DNA from: JADHLN01 sp965658435
GTDB lineage: Bacteria; Pseudomonadota; Alphaproteobacteria; Rickettsiales; JABIRX01
Length of the DNA: 14,673 bases
Assembly (NCBI GenBank): GCA_965658435.1
Contig: CBFHSE010000037.1
Span: forward strand, 1-14,673
Reading direction: 5' to 3'
Positions 1-6,581 of the stretch are shown piece after piece. Position 1 is the stretch's first letter. The number at the start of each line of letters is the position of its first letter. The position numbers and the translations under genes were made by a program. A model generated the notes under the pieces. It saw nothing but the letters and a program-made list of their open reading frames with translations, ran no database searches and was not told the origin of the DNA.

Positions 1-1
1 T

Positions 2-850
2 ATATTGCTTTGTAAAACAGCATATCAGCCAACAAGAGATTTTTGTGAAAAAATGCTTAATAAATTTGGTGTTAGTTATGATTATTTTTCAGGAGATGCA
101 AATGGTGATGAGATTAAAAAATTAGCTAAAAATGAAACAAAATTAATATTATTAGAATCCCCGGCTTCAATTATTTTTGAAATTCAAGAATTAGATGAAA
201 TTGTTAATTTTGCGAAGGAAAAAAATATCTTAACAGTAATTGATAATACTTGGTCTGGTGGAGTTTTGTTTAAACCTCATAATTTAGGTATTGATGTTTC
301 TATTCAATCACTTTCTAAATATGCTGGTGGCCATTCTGATCTTATTTTAGGTGCTGTTTCATTTAGAAAATTAGAAATATTTAAACGTTTTTGGCCTGAA
401 TTTTGTCAATTGGGAAGCCATGCAAGTCCACAAGATTGTTATTTAGCTTTAAGAGGGCTTAATACTATGGAGTTACGAATGAAAAAACATCAAGAAAATG
501 CTCTTAAAATAGCAGATTACTTAGCATCTAATGCTCAAGTAAAAGAGGTTTTTTATCCATTATCTCCGAATTTTAAACAAAAAGAGCGTTTCTTAAAATA
601 TTTTTCTGGGGCTAATGGCTTGTTAACAATTAGTTTAAAGGATTCTGTTTCTGAAAAAAAAGCAAAGCAATTTATCGATAATTTAAAGCATATTAGGCTT
701 GGTTATTCTTGGGGAGGTTTTGAGAGTTTAATTATGTTTTATAAAAACTATATCCCAAAAGAGCCATTATTACTGCGCTTCCATATAGGTATTGAAGATG
801 TATCTTTAATAATAGCTGATTTAGAACAAGCATTTGATAAGATTAAATGA
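2..850 (+). CDS. metC: cystathionine beta-lyase (MetC-like), 5'-truncated by the window edge
   Basis: PLP-dependent trans-sulfuration enzyme of the Cys/Met metabolism family. It would cleave cystathionine to homocysteine, pyruvate and ammonia in methionine synthesis, in the cytoplasm. The frame is open to the left edge, and the visible part (about 282 residues) begins at the family's AYQPTR segment, so roughly the first 105 residues lie outside. An in-frame TTG at position 5 is not a credible start. Visible landmarks are the PLP-ring aspartate in IDNTWSGG (around 239-262), the Schiff-base lysine in SLSKYAGGH (codon 317-319), and GYSWGGFESL near the C-terminus, which favours beta-lyase over gamma-lyase or gamma-synthase. 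The lysine sits where E. coli MetC Lys210 would be if about 105 residues are missing. The TGA stop overlaps the next ATG by 4 bp, so the two genes are probably co-translated. Exact trans-sulfuration specificity cannot be proven from sequence alone. Confidence 0.88.
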   Translation: MLLCKTAYQPTRDFCEKMLNKFGVSYDYFSGDANGDEIKKLAKNETKLILLESPASIIFEIQELDEIVNFAKEKNILTVIDNTWSGGVLFKPHNLGIDVSIQSLSKYAGGHSDLILGAVSFRKLEIFKRFWPEFCQLGSHASPQDCYLALRGLNTMELRMKKHQENALKIADYLASNAQVKEVFYPLSPNFKQKERFLKYFSGANGLLTISLKDSVSEKKAKQFIDNLKHIRLGYSWGGFESLIMFYKNYIPKEPLLLRFHIGIEDVSLIIADLEQAFDKIK

Positions 851-1632
851 AAATAGCTTCTTGGAATATCAATTCGGTTAGACTTAGATTAGATTTATTG
901 CAAGAGATTAAGAAAAAATATGATTTTGATATTTTATGTTTACAGGAAACTAAAGTTCAAGATAATTTATTTCCAATTGAGGAGATAAAAAAAATTGGCT
1001 ATAAGCATATAGTTTTTAGGGGAGAAAAATCATATAATGGGGTTGCAATTTTGTCTAAGATAGCTTTTAAAGATAGTTTTTTTTATGATATGTGTAATAA
1101 GGGAGATAAAAGACATATTGCTGTTGAGTTAGAAAATAATTTAACAATCCATAATTTTTATATTCCTGCAGGTGGAGATATAGCTGATATTTCTAAAAAT
1201 CCAAAATTTGCCCATAAATTAGATTTTGTTAAAGAAATGACAGCAAGATTTTCTAAAAAAAAATTAACTAAAACTGTAATTTTGGGAGATTTTAATATAG
1301 CTCCATATGAAAATGATGTTTGGAGTCACAAGCAGCTTTTAGATGTTGTTTCTCATACGCCTATTGAAGTTTCTCATTTAAAAGAATTGAGTTTAGCACA
1401 AAATTGGATTGATTCAGCGCGATTTTTTGTAGATTTAGAAGAAAAACTATATAGTTGGTGGAGCTATAGAGCTAGAGATTGGGAAAAATCAGATCGTGGT
1501 AGAAGATTAGATCATATATGGTTAACAAGTGATTTAGAAAGTAATTTAGTTGCATATGAAATGCATAAAGATGTAAGACGTGCAGATAGGCCCTCAGACC
1601 ATGCGACTATATCAGTTTCTTTAGAAATTTAG
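847..1632 (+). CDS. xthA: exodeoxyribonuclease III, ExoIII/AP-endonuclease family (copy 1)
   Basis: Mg-dependent AP endonuclease and 3'-5' exonuclease of base excision repair, in the endonuclease/exonuclease/phosphatase fold; 261 residues, close to E. coli ExoIII (268). All catalytic positions of the family are visible: N7 in WNINS, E34 in LQETK, Y105, D148 and N150 in LGDFN, D222 in RRLDHIW, and the D251-H252 pair in RPSDHA. The start ATG lies in the ATGA overlap with the upstream lyase gene, and I see no separate Shine-Dalgarno, so translation is probably coupled. Its TAG stop overlaps the TAA of the convergent waaA gene. A second, divergent ExoIII gene lies at 7157-7945. Having two ExoIII-family genes is common in alphaproteobacteria. 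Which copy is the main AP endonuclease cannot be decided here. Confidence 0.95.
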   Translation: MKIASWNINSVRLRLDLLQEIKKKYDFDILCLQETKVQDNLFPIEEIKKIGYKHIVFRGEKSYNGVAILSKIAFKDSFFYDMCNKGDKRHIAVELENNLTIHNFYIPAGGDIADISKNPKFAHKLDFVKEMTARFSKKKLTKTVILGDFNIAPYENDVWSHKQLLDVVSHTPIEVSHLKELSLAQNWIDSARFFVDLEEKLYSWWSYRARDWEKSDRGRRLDHIWLTSDLESNLVAYEMHKDVRRADRPSDHATISVSLEI

Positions 1633-2882
1633 TCTAGATATTTTGTTATTATTTTTAGGGTGTCTTTTAAAATATTTTGGTTTTTATCTAGATAGTTTTT
1701 GCTGTTTTTTTGTTTTTTGTTAAATAATTTTTTATCTGTTAGTAATTTATAAATATTTGCTTCAAGATCTGAGGGGTTTTTACATATAATTGCTGCATTT
1801 TCTTTTGCTAGATTTATATAAATTTCTTTGAAATTTTCTGTATGCTTTCCTGTTAAAATTACATTATTAAATTGCAAAGCTTCAATTGGGTTATGTCCGC
1901 CAATATCAACTAAAGAGCCACCTATAAAAGAGATGTTAGCTAATTTATAAAATATACCTAACTCGCCAATTGTGTCTGCTAAATATATATCTGTACGTGA
2001 GGTTATTTGTTCTTTTTTAGAGCGAATTGTTGTTGCTAAGAGTTTTTTGCTTTTAAGAAATTCGCTAATCTCAGCACTTCTATCTGGGTGTCTTGGGATA
2101 ATAATAGTAATTAAATTATTAAGAGACTTTCTTAAGTTATGATGAATTTCTGCGATGGTTTTTTCTTCTCCAGCATGAGTGCTGCTAGCTAAAAAAATAA
2201 TTCGATTTTTTAATTGTGATTTTAATTCTTTATATAAATTTTCTTTATAAGGAAGAGGTTTGGTATCTAGTTTTAAATTGCCAATAAATTTAATATTTCT
2301 TGCTCCTAATTCTTTAAGTCTATTTAAATCTTGCTTTGATTGTGGAAGGATAAGATCAAATTTTTTAATTAATTTACTTGCAAAAAAACTATATAAAGTT
2401 TTTTTTAAACCTCTCTTATCTGATATTCTAGCATTGATTAAGATAGTTTGTATGCCTCTTTTTTTAGTTTCATTAATTAAATTTGGCCATAATTCTGATT
2501 CTGTCCATATTGCAAGATATGGTTTAAAATGATTTAAAAATTTTGTGACGTAATCTTTGAAATCATATGGTGCATAAATATGAAATGAATTTTTTGGTAA
2601 ACGATTTTTTGCTATTTGTGCTGAGCTTTTTGTTGATGTTGTCAAAACTATTGAATGATTTTTAGCTAATTCTGTGATTAAAGGTAAAATAGAGATGGTC
2701 TCACCTACTGATACAGCATGAAACCAAATTAATTTTTGTTTAATTTCTTTTTTGGGGTAAATAGCTTTTTTTTCATTTATTCTAATTGGGTCTTCTTTAG
2801 AATTTTTAAGCCTTTTTTTTAGATATAAAGGAAAAAATGGTTTTATAAAAAAGAGAAGGAAATTATAGATTATAATTAGCAT
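1629..2882 (-). CDS. waaA: 3-deoxy-D-manno-octulosonic acid (Kdo) transferase
   Basis: Glycosyltransferase (GT30) that moves Kdo from CMP-Kdo onto the lipid A precursor on the cytoplasmic face of the inner membrane; 417 residues, normal for the family. An N-terminal hydrophobic segment (residues 2-20) serves as the membrane anchor. Motifs in order are HAVSVGE (55-61, with the catalytic Glu61), WTESELWPN (126-134), the linker GNLKLDT (201-207), ASSTHAGEE (232-240), PRHPDR (263-268) and GGSLVDIGGHNPIEAL (321-336), the CMP-sugar-binding region. It follows the DUF374 acyltransferase gene by 9 bp on the same strand, an arrangement seen in many alphaproteobacteria. Its presence implies that the organism makes at least a minimal LPS, which argues against Anaplasma- or Ehrlichia-like bacteria. 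Whether it adds one or two Kdo residues cannot be told. Confidence 0.95.
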   Translation of the reverse strand: MLIIIYNFLLFFIKPFFPLYLKKRLKNSKEDPIRINEKKAIYPKKEIKQKLIWFHAVSVGETISILPLITELAKNHSIVLTTSTKSSAQIAKNRLPKNSFHIYAPYDFKDYVTKFLNHFKPYLAIWTESELWPNLINETKKRGIQTILINARISDKRGLKKTLYSFFASKLIKKFDLILPQSKQDLNRLKELGARNIKFIGNLKLDTKPLPYKENLYKELKSQLKNRIIFLASSTHAGEEKTIAEIHHNLRKSLNNLITIIIPRHPDRSAEISEFLKSKKLLATTIRSKKEQITSRTDIYLADTIGELGIFYKLANISFIGGSLVDIGGHNPIEALQFNNVILTGKHTENFKEIYINLAKENAAIICKNPSDLEANIYKLLTDKKLFNKKQKNSKNYLDKNQNILKDTLKIITKYLD

Positions 2883-2891
2883 AATAAATTT

Positions 2892-3575
2892 TTATTTTTG
2901 TGAATTATGGTCATATTTTTTATCTAGATCATTTGTTAATTCGATCAATTTAATTTCTAGTTCTTTTTTAAAATTATTAATTTCTTCTTTGTTAGAATTT
3001 TTGGGAATGTTGATTATGTTGCCAAATGAAATAGTTATATCATTAAATAGTTGAGGAATTAAAAATCTATCCCAAGAATTAGCAAATTTACATTTTTTTG
3101 CGCTGTAACTTATGGGTAATATTTTGGCTCCTGTCATTTTTGCTAAATCAATAATTGCACTATTTACCTGCATAGCCGGCCCCCTGGGACCGTCGGGAAT
3201 TATTATTAAATGATTATTTTTATTTTTTAATATTTTGAGCATTTCTCTTAATGCTTTACTACCACCATGATTTGTTGAACCATATACAACTTTAGAGTTA
3301 AATTTTTTGATAAATTCGCCAATTAATTTGCCATCGCGATGTTCTGATACTAAACCATAATTTTGATGAGTTTTGCTTTTTAAAATTATGCCTAAATATA
3401 GTAATCTGCTGTGCCATATCGCATAAATTATAGGTCCGTTTTTTTTAGCATTTATGAAACTATCTTCATTTAAGATAGTTTCTTTTGAGGTTAATTTAAT
3501 TAGAAAAACATAAATATAGGCTAAATTAACAGCTATCTTTGTGGATATTTTGTGTTTTAGAATTTTTTTTAACAT
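2892..3575 (-). CDS. lysophospholipid/lipid A-type acyltransferase, DUF374 family
   Basis: Membrane-associated acyltransferase-like protein of 227 residues in the DUF374 branch of the LPLAT superfamily. Visible motifs are WHSR (54-57) with the likely catalytic His55, SEHRDGK (77-83), the YGSTNHGG segment (98-105), and the strongly conserved PDGPRGP (127-133). A hydrophobic stretch (about 15-28) is a likely membrane anchor. It is the first gene of a two-gene minus-strand unit with waaA, 9 bp apart, which suggests a role in lipid A acylation or envelope phospholipid remodelling. The precise acyl donor and acceptor of DUF374 proteins are not well established, so no gene symbol is given. The first ATG (3573-3575) fits the family N-terminus. 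No clear Shine-Dalgarno is present. Confidence 0.85.
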   Translation of the reverse strand: MLKKILKHKISTKIAVNLAYIYVFLIKLTSKETILNEDSFINAKKNGPIIYAIWHSRLLYLGIILKSKTHQNYGLVSEHRDGKLIGEFIKKFNSKVVYGSTNHGGSKALREMLKILKNKNNHLIIIPDGPRGPAMQVNSAIIDLAKMTGAKILPISYSAKKCKFANSWDRFLIPQLFNDITISFGNIINIPKNSNKEEINNFKKELEIKLIELTNDLDKKYDHNSQK

Positions 3576-3618
3576 GCAAAATGTAAATAAACAGAATGAG
3601 CCTATAATTATTAAAAGC

Positions 3619-3646
3619 TTGAGTAAAGCAGATTTTCCGTTATATT
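3619..3646 (+). promoter_or_regulatory. candidate sigma-70 promoter for purEK
   Basis: TTGAGT (3619-3624) and TATATT (3641-3646) are separated by 16 bp in the 95-bp divergent gap between the DUF374 gene and purE. The -10 matches the consensus at 5 of 6 positions. The predicted start site would lie roughly 15-20 nt before the purE ATG. A promoter for the opposite direction must also lie in this gap, but no convincing pair was found for it. Confidence 0.45.
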
Positions 3647-3670
3647 ACAGCTTAAATTTTAATTTTTTTT

Positions 3671-4162
3671 ATGTCTGATAGTAAAAAACCACTGGTTAGT
3701 GTTATAATGGGTAGCCAAAGTGATTGGGAAGTTATGCAAAAAGCTACTCAAAAATTAAAAGATTTAGGGATTTCTTTTGAAAGTAAAATTATTTCTGCCC
3801 ACCGTACCCCTGAAAGAATGTTTGAATTTGCTAAAAATGCTGAAAATAGAGGTGTAAAAATTATTATTGCAGGTGCAGGTGGAGCTGCTCATTTACCGGG
3901 TATGGTAGCATCATTAACAAAATTACCAGTTCTTGGAGTTCCGGTTAAAAGTAAAAATTTAAAAGGTATAGATAGTTTGTTATCTATAGTGCAAATGCCA
4001 GCTGGAGTTCCTGTCGCTAGTTTTGCTATTGGTGAAGCAGGGGCTAGTAATGCCGCAATTTTTGCAGCTAATATTTTAGCGCTTAGTGATAAAGATGTTG
4101 CTAATAATCTTTTTTCCTTTAGAGAAAAGCAAACAGCATCAGTTAAGTTGGATCCCAAATAA
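3671..4162 (+). CDS. purE: N5-carboxyaminoimidazole ribonucleotide mutase
   Basis: Class I PurE, which converts N5-CAIR to CAIR in de novo purine synthesis; 163 residues, full length, cytoplasmic and octameric in characterised homologues. The phosphate-binding MGSQSDWE (13-20), the catalytic-histidine motif SAHRTP (42-47, His44), AGAGGAAHLPGM (68-78), and the LLSIVQMPAGVPVA segment (103-116) are all intact. It sits 3 bp upstream of purK, the enzyme that makes its substrate, so the pair forms a bacterial-type N5-CAIR route rather than the animal-type direct carboxylation. The ATG follows a run of eight T residues with no Shine-Dalgarno. Retention of purine synthesis is informative, since Rickettsia itself has lost it. 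Confidence 0.97.
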   Translation: MSDSKKPLVSVIMGSQSDWEVMQKATQKLKDLGISFESKIISAHRTPERMFEFAKNAENRGVKIIIAGAGGAAHLPGMVASLTKLPVLGVPVKSKNLKGIDSLLSIVQMPAGVPVASFAIGEAGASNAAIFAANILALSDKDVANNLFSFREKQTASVKLDPK

Positions 4163-4165
4163 TCT

Positions 4166-5242
4166 ATGTTTCAAGATAATAAAATTAAAGTTATAGGAAT
4201 TTTAGGAGGGGGTCAGTTAGCAAGAATGATGGCTGCTTCTGCTGCTGAACTTGGTTTTAAAATATGTGTTTTTTCAGATAAAGAAGATAGCCCTGCTTTT
4301 CAGTCGGCTAATTATAAAATATTGGCAAGTTATGAGGATGAAAAATCATTAGAAGAATTTGCTAAAATTGTTGATGTTGTAAGCTTTGAGTTTGAAAATA
4401 TTCCTTTAAAAACATTAGAATATTTGCAAGCAAATGCAAATCTTAGGCCAAATATAGAAGCTTTAAAAATTAGTCAAAATCGTTTATTAGAAAAAGAATT
4501 TTTTAACTCATTAAATATTAAAACAGCAAATTATCTGCAAATTAAATCATATAAAGATTTAATAAATGGCCATAATAAATTTGCATCTAATTCTATATTA
4601 AAAATAGCTACAAATGGTTATGATGGTAAAGGGCAGTTTGTTTTAGATGCAAGTTCTGATTTCGAGCAAATATGGGATGAAGCTAATAAATTTAAATTGG
4701 ATTTAATTTTAGAAGAAAAAATTAACTTCAATAGAGAGTTATCAATAATAGCCGCAAGAGATCTGTTTGGAAATATTATATATTATGATTTATCGCATAA
4801 TATTCACAAGAATTCTATTTTGCATGAGAGTTATTTTCCTGCTGAAATATCTAGCTCTCTTAAAATAGAAGCTCAAAATATTGCTAAAAATACATTAGAG
4901 AAACTTGATTATATTGGTGTATTAGCAATTGAATTTTTTGAAATGGATGGTGAGTTAATAGTTAATGAATTCGCACCGCGCCCGCATAATTCCGGGCATT
5001 TTTCTATTGATGCATGTATGCACTCGCAATTTGAGCAAGCAATTAGGGCTGTTGCTGGTTTAGAGGTAGTAGAGCCAGAATTGCTTTTTAAAGGAAAAAT
5101 GGTTAATTTGCTTGGAGATGATATAGAAAAATCTGCTGAATTAGCTAAAAACAGCAAGGTTAAAGTTCATTTATACGGTAAAAATAAAATATTGCCCGGT
5201 AGAAAATTGGGACATTATGTGGTTTTAGATAAAATAAATTAA
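4166..5242 (+). CDS. purK: N5-carboxyaminoimidazole ribonucleotide synthase
   Basis: ATP-grasp enzyme that makes N5-CAIR from AIR, bicarbonate and ATP, feeding PurE; 358 residues, full length. The N-terminal pre-ATP-grasp domain has GILGGGQLARM (11-21) and SFEFENIP (73-80). The ATP-grasp domain has the TNGYDGKGQF glycine loop (149-158), EEKINFNREL (183-191) and the metal/ATP-binding NEFAPRPHNSGH (267-278). The start is 3 bp after the purE stop, so it is read from the same message. Its TAA is immediately followed by the stop codon of rpmB on the other strand, with no intergenic base, so no dedicated terminator fits between the two genes. Confidence 0.97.
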   Translation: MFQDNKIKVIGILGGGQLARMMAASAAELGFKICVFSDKEDSPAFQSANYKILASYEDEKSLEEFAKIVDVVSFEFENIPLKTLEYLQANANLRPNIEALKISQNRLLEKEFFNSLNIKTANYLQIKSYKDLINGHNKFASNSILKIATNGYDGKGQFVLDASSDFEQIWDEANKFKLDLILEEKINFNRELSIIAARDLFGNIIYYDLSHNIHKNSILHESYFPAEISSSLKIEAQNIAKNTLEKLDYIGVLAIEFFEMDGELIVNEFAPRPHNSGHFSIDACMHSQFEQAIRAVAGLEVVEPELLFKGKMVNLLGDDIEKSAELAKNSKVKVHLYGKNKILPGRKLGHYVVLDKIN

Positions 5243-5557
5243 TTATTTTGTAGCTGCTTTTGTAGTTGGTTTATTTTCGTTAGAAGCTAGTTTTTTTATT
5301 TTTCTTCTAAGTTTTTGTGCGTCTTCTGATAGATTTTTAGCTTTGCTATTTAAAAGAAAATTATCTATTCCGCCTTTGAAATCAACAGTTCTTATAGTAC
5401 GAGATGTAACTTTTAAAGATATTTTTCCTAGATATTTGCTAAGAAAGCTTGCAGATTGAATGTTAGGTAAAAAACGTCTTCTAGTTTTTCTATGTGAGTG
5501 AGAAACGTTGTTACCAAATTGTGCTCTTGTTCCTTTAAGGCTGCATTTTTTAGACAT
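5243..5557 (-). CDS. rpmB: 50S ribosomal protein L28
   Basis: Large-subunit ribosomal protein of 104 residues, longer than the 78-residue E. coli L28 but usual for alphaproteobacteria. The N-terminal MSKKCSLKGT and the family signature NNVSHSHRKTRRRFLPN (16-32) are clear. A basic C-terminal extension rich in Lys, Asn and Ala closes the protein. It stands alone, without the rpmG (L33) partner found in many bacteria. It is convergent with purK, and stop codons abut. A well-formed promoter lies about 25 bp upstream of its ATG, giving a short leader of about 15-20 nt without a Shine-Dalgarno. Confidence 0.95.
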   Translation of the reverse strand: MSKKCSLKGTRAQFGNNVSHSHRKTRRRFLPNIQSASFLSKYLGKISLKVTSRTIRTVDFKGGIDNFLLNSKAKNLSEDAQKLRRKIKKLASNENKPTTKAATK

Positions 5558-5581
5558 AACTATAAAATAAAGTGAGGCTAG

Positions 5582-5610
5582 CTTATAATATAGAGGTTAA
5601 TCTTAGTCAA
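5582..5610 (-). promoter_or_regulatory. sigma-70 promoter for rpmB
   Basis: Read on the minus strand, TTGACT (plus coordinates 5610-5605) is followed after exactly 17 bp by TATAAG (5587-5582). Both hexamers match the consensus at 5 of 6 positions. The expected transcription start is only about 18 nt upstream of the rpmB ATG. Confidence 0.6.
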
Positions 5611-5676
5611 GAAAAATAAGCTTGTTCTATCACTTATTGATATTACTAATAAAATTTTATTTTAATAATTATTCTT

Positions 5677-5705
5677 TTGTTTCAAGAGTATTCTTGTGAT
5701 ATAAT
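5677..5705 (+). promoter_or_regulatory. strong extended -10 promoter with a palindrome in the spacer (ankyrin gene)
   Basis: TTGTTT (5677-5682) and a perfect TATAAT (5700-5705) are 17 bp apart, and the -10 carries the extended TGn motif (TGA at 5697-5699). The spacer holds a perfect inverted repeat, CAAGA-gtat-TCTTG (5683-5696), placed where a repressor would block polymerase. The hexamers are read directly; the operator role is inference. Confidence 0.55.
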
Positions 5706-5728
5706 AATATTTATAACAAGTGAAAATT

Positions 5729-5732
5729 GAGG
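5729..5732 (+). promoter_or_regulatory. Shine-Dalgarno of the ankyrin gene
   Basis: GAGG ends 6 nt before the ATG at 5739 and 3 nt before the ATG at 5736. The spacing favours 5739. It is one of only two clear Shine-Dalgarno sequences in the window, where most genes have none. Confidence 0.5.
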
Positions 5733-5738
5733 TGTATG

Positions 5739-6107
5739 ATGGTATCGGTGGCACAAAGATATTCTGAATTCTTATCAAATGAAGTTAAAAGAGGGAGTCT
5801 TCATTATGTAGAACTCTATCTAGCACAGGGAGCTGATGTTAATTTTAGAGATGAAAATGGACAAACACCCTTACACTATGCAGCTAGAAAAGGTCATACT
5901 GAAACTGTAGGTGCATTAATAGAAAAAAGAGCTGGTGTTAATGCTGTAGATAACGATAATCAAACACCCCTTGATATAGCCAAAACTCAAGGTAATGAAT
6001 TCTATAATCAATTTATTGATGCTATAGCTAAAAAAATAAACAGTTGTACTAAAGAACTAAGACCTCTAAATAAAACATTGGAAGAAAGAGATATACCCCT
6101 TCTTTAG
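5739..6107 (+). CDS. small ankyrin-repeat protein, probably C-terminally truncated by an in-frame TAG
   Basis: 122-residue protein of ankyrin repeats. The first recognisable unit (about 15-37) ends in YLAQGADVNFR, the second (38-70) has the full GQTPLHYAARKGH signature, and a third, shorter unit (71-94) has NQTPLDIAKTQG. It has no signal peptide or membrane segment. Such proteins mediate protein-protein contacts and are often effectors in host-associated bacteria; no partner can be named here. ATG 5739 was chosen for its GAGG spacing; ATG 5736 is the alternative, and a TTG at 5727 is unlikely because it overlaps the Shine-Dalgarno. The gene uses more C-ending codons (ACC, CTC, CAC) than its housekeeping neighbours, which hints at acquisition. 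The reading frame continues for 61 more codons after the TAG, so the protein was probably longer once (see the entry at 6108). Confidence 0.75.
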   Translation: MVSVAQRYSEFLSNEVKRGSLHYVELYLAQGADVNFRDENGQTPLHYAARKGHTETVGALIEKRAGVNAVDNDNQTPLDIAKTQGNEFYNQFIDAIAKKINSCTKELRPLNKTLEERDIPLL

Positions 6108-6293
6108 GACGATTCCACTGGTTTGGAAAAAGAGAAAGGGGTCCTTACACTTGGTGATATACCAGCAGGAAAACATCGAAATGCAGTTGAAGCACGGACT
6201 AAAGAATTACAAGGAGGACGTAGTTCTTCATTTGCTGCACGATTAAGAAGAAGTGTAAGTTGTATTTTTAAAGGTGGTTCTCCTTCTCGTTAA
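6108..6293 (+). pseudogene. in-frame 3' continuation of the ankyrin gene beyond its TAG
   Basis: Directly after the TAG at 6105-6107, the same frame stays open for 61 codons to a TAA at 6291-6293. The predicted peptide is protein-like: acidic and Gly-rich first (EKEKGVLTLGDIPAG), then basic (AARLRRSVSCIFKGG). It contains no in-frame ATG and no Shine-Dalgarno, so an independent gene is unlikely. The simplest reading is a nonsense mutation (for example CAG to TAG) in an ankyrin gene of about 184 codons. Leaky readthrough or a sequencing error are alternatives. Confidence 0.6.
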
Positions 6294-6581
6294 TATGCAA
6301 TAATTGAATTTCTAAATTCATTAGAGCTTTAGCTAGTAAGATATATTTTTTATATTTAAAAGTGCTTTCTCCCCTTATTTAGCAAGGATAAACTCCGCTC
6401 TGCTTGCCATTTTTATATTTTTTCTCTCTAACTATAGCTTTGCGTTGGCTATAGTTATTCACTAGCTAACGCAAAAAAATATTCATCTGCCCTTGCAAAA
6501 CCTATCCCCCCTAACACTCGCCTATAGGCAGAGGTTAAAGGAGAGGCGTAACGTTTCTATTTAACTTTTAATTAAAATAAA
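6294..6581. other. non-coding stretch with palindromes and a GC-richer islet
   Basis: This 288-bp gap has no supportable gene. Bases 6481-6540 are about 48% GC, against roughly 28-30% nearby. It holds two overlapping hairpins (6429-6475), the perfect palindrome GCCTATAGGC (6520-6529), and a minus-strand frame open for 33 codons (6556-6458) lacking any start. TTAGCTAGT at 6329-6337 recurs inverted at 6461-6469. The overall impression is of a small dispersed palindromic or MITE-like element, but this is inferred from structure and composition only. Confidence 0.4.
6429..6475. repeat. two overlapping, mutually exclusive inverted repeats
   Basis: The first is a perfect 10-bp inverted repeat, TAACTATAGC (6429-6438) with GCTATAGTTA (6448-6457), around a 9-nt loop. 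The second pairs 6439-6451 (TTTGCGTTGGCTA) with 6463-6475 (TAGCTAACGCAAA), 12 of 13 matched and the odd pair a G-U wobble in plus-strand RNA, around an 11-nt loop. The loop plus right arm of the first are used in the second, so only one can form at a time. No U-run follows, so it is not a standard terminator. Confidence 0.65.

Noticed and set aside
1633..1692. Inverted/direct repeat TCTAGATA ... TATCTAGA
   Set aside because: Both copies encode the residues YLD near the C-terminus of WaaA on the minus strand. The repeat comes from a repeated tripeptide and the near-palindromic hexamer TCTAGA, with no further structure.
2260..2532. Antisense open frame inside waaA
   Set aside because: It is a mirror of an unambiguous WaaA coding region and has no protein-like signature or initiation site. 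The same applies to antisense frames at 3889-4158 (purE), 4909-5157 (purK), 10234-10482 (nfu) and 11006-11191 (symporter).
6375..6410. Minus-strand mini-ORF encoding MASRAEFILAK
   Set aside because: Only 11 residues long, with no Shine-Dalgarno and in a different frame from the neighbouring 33-codon open stretch. It is noted as possibly part of the same repeat element but cannot be supported as a gene.
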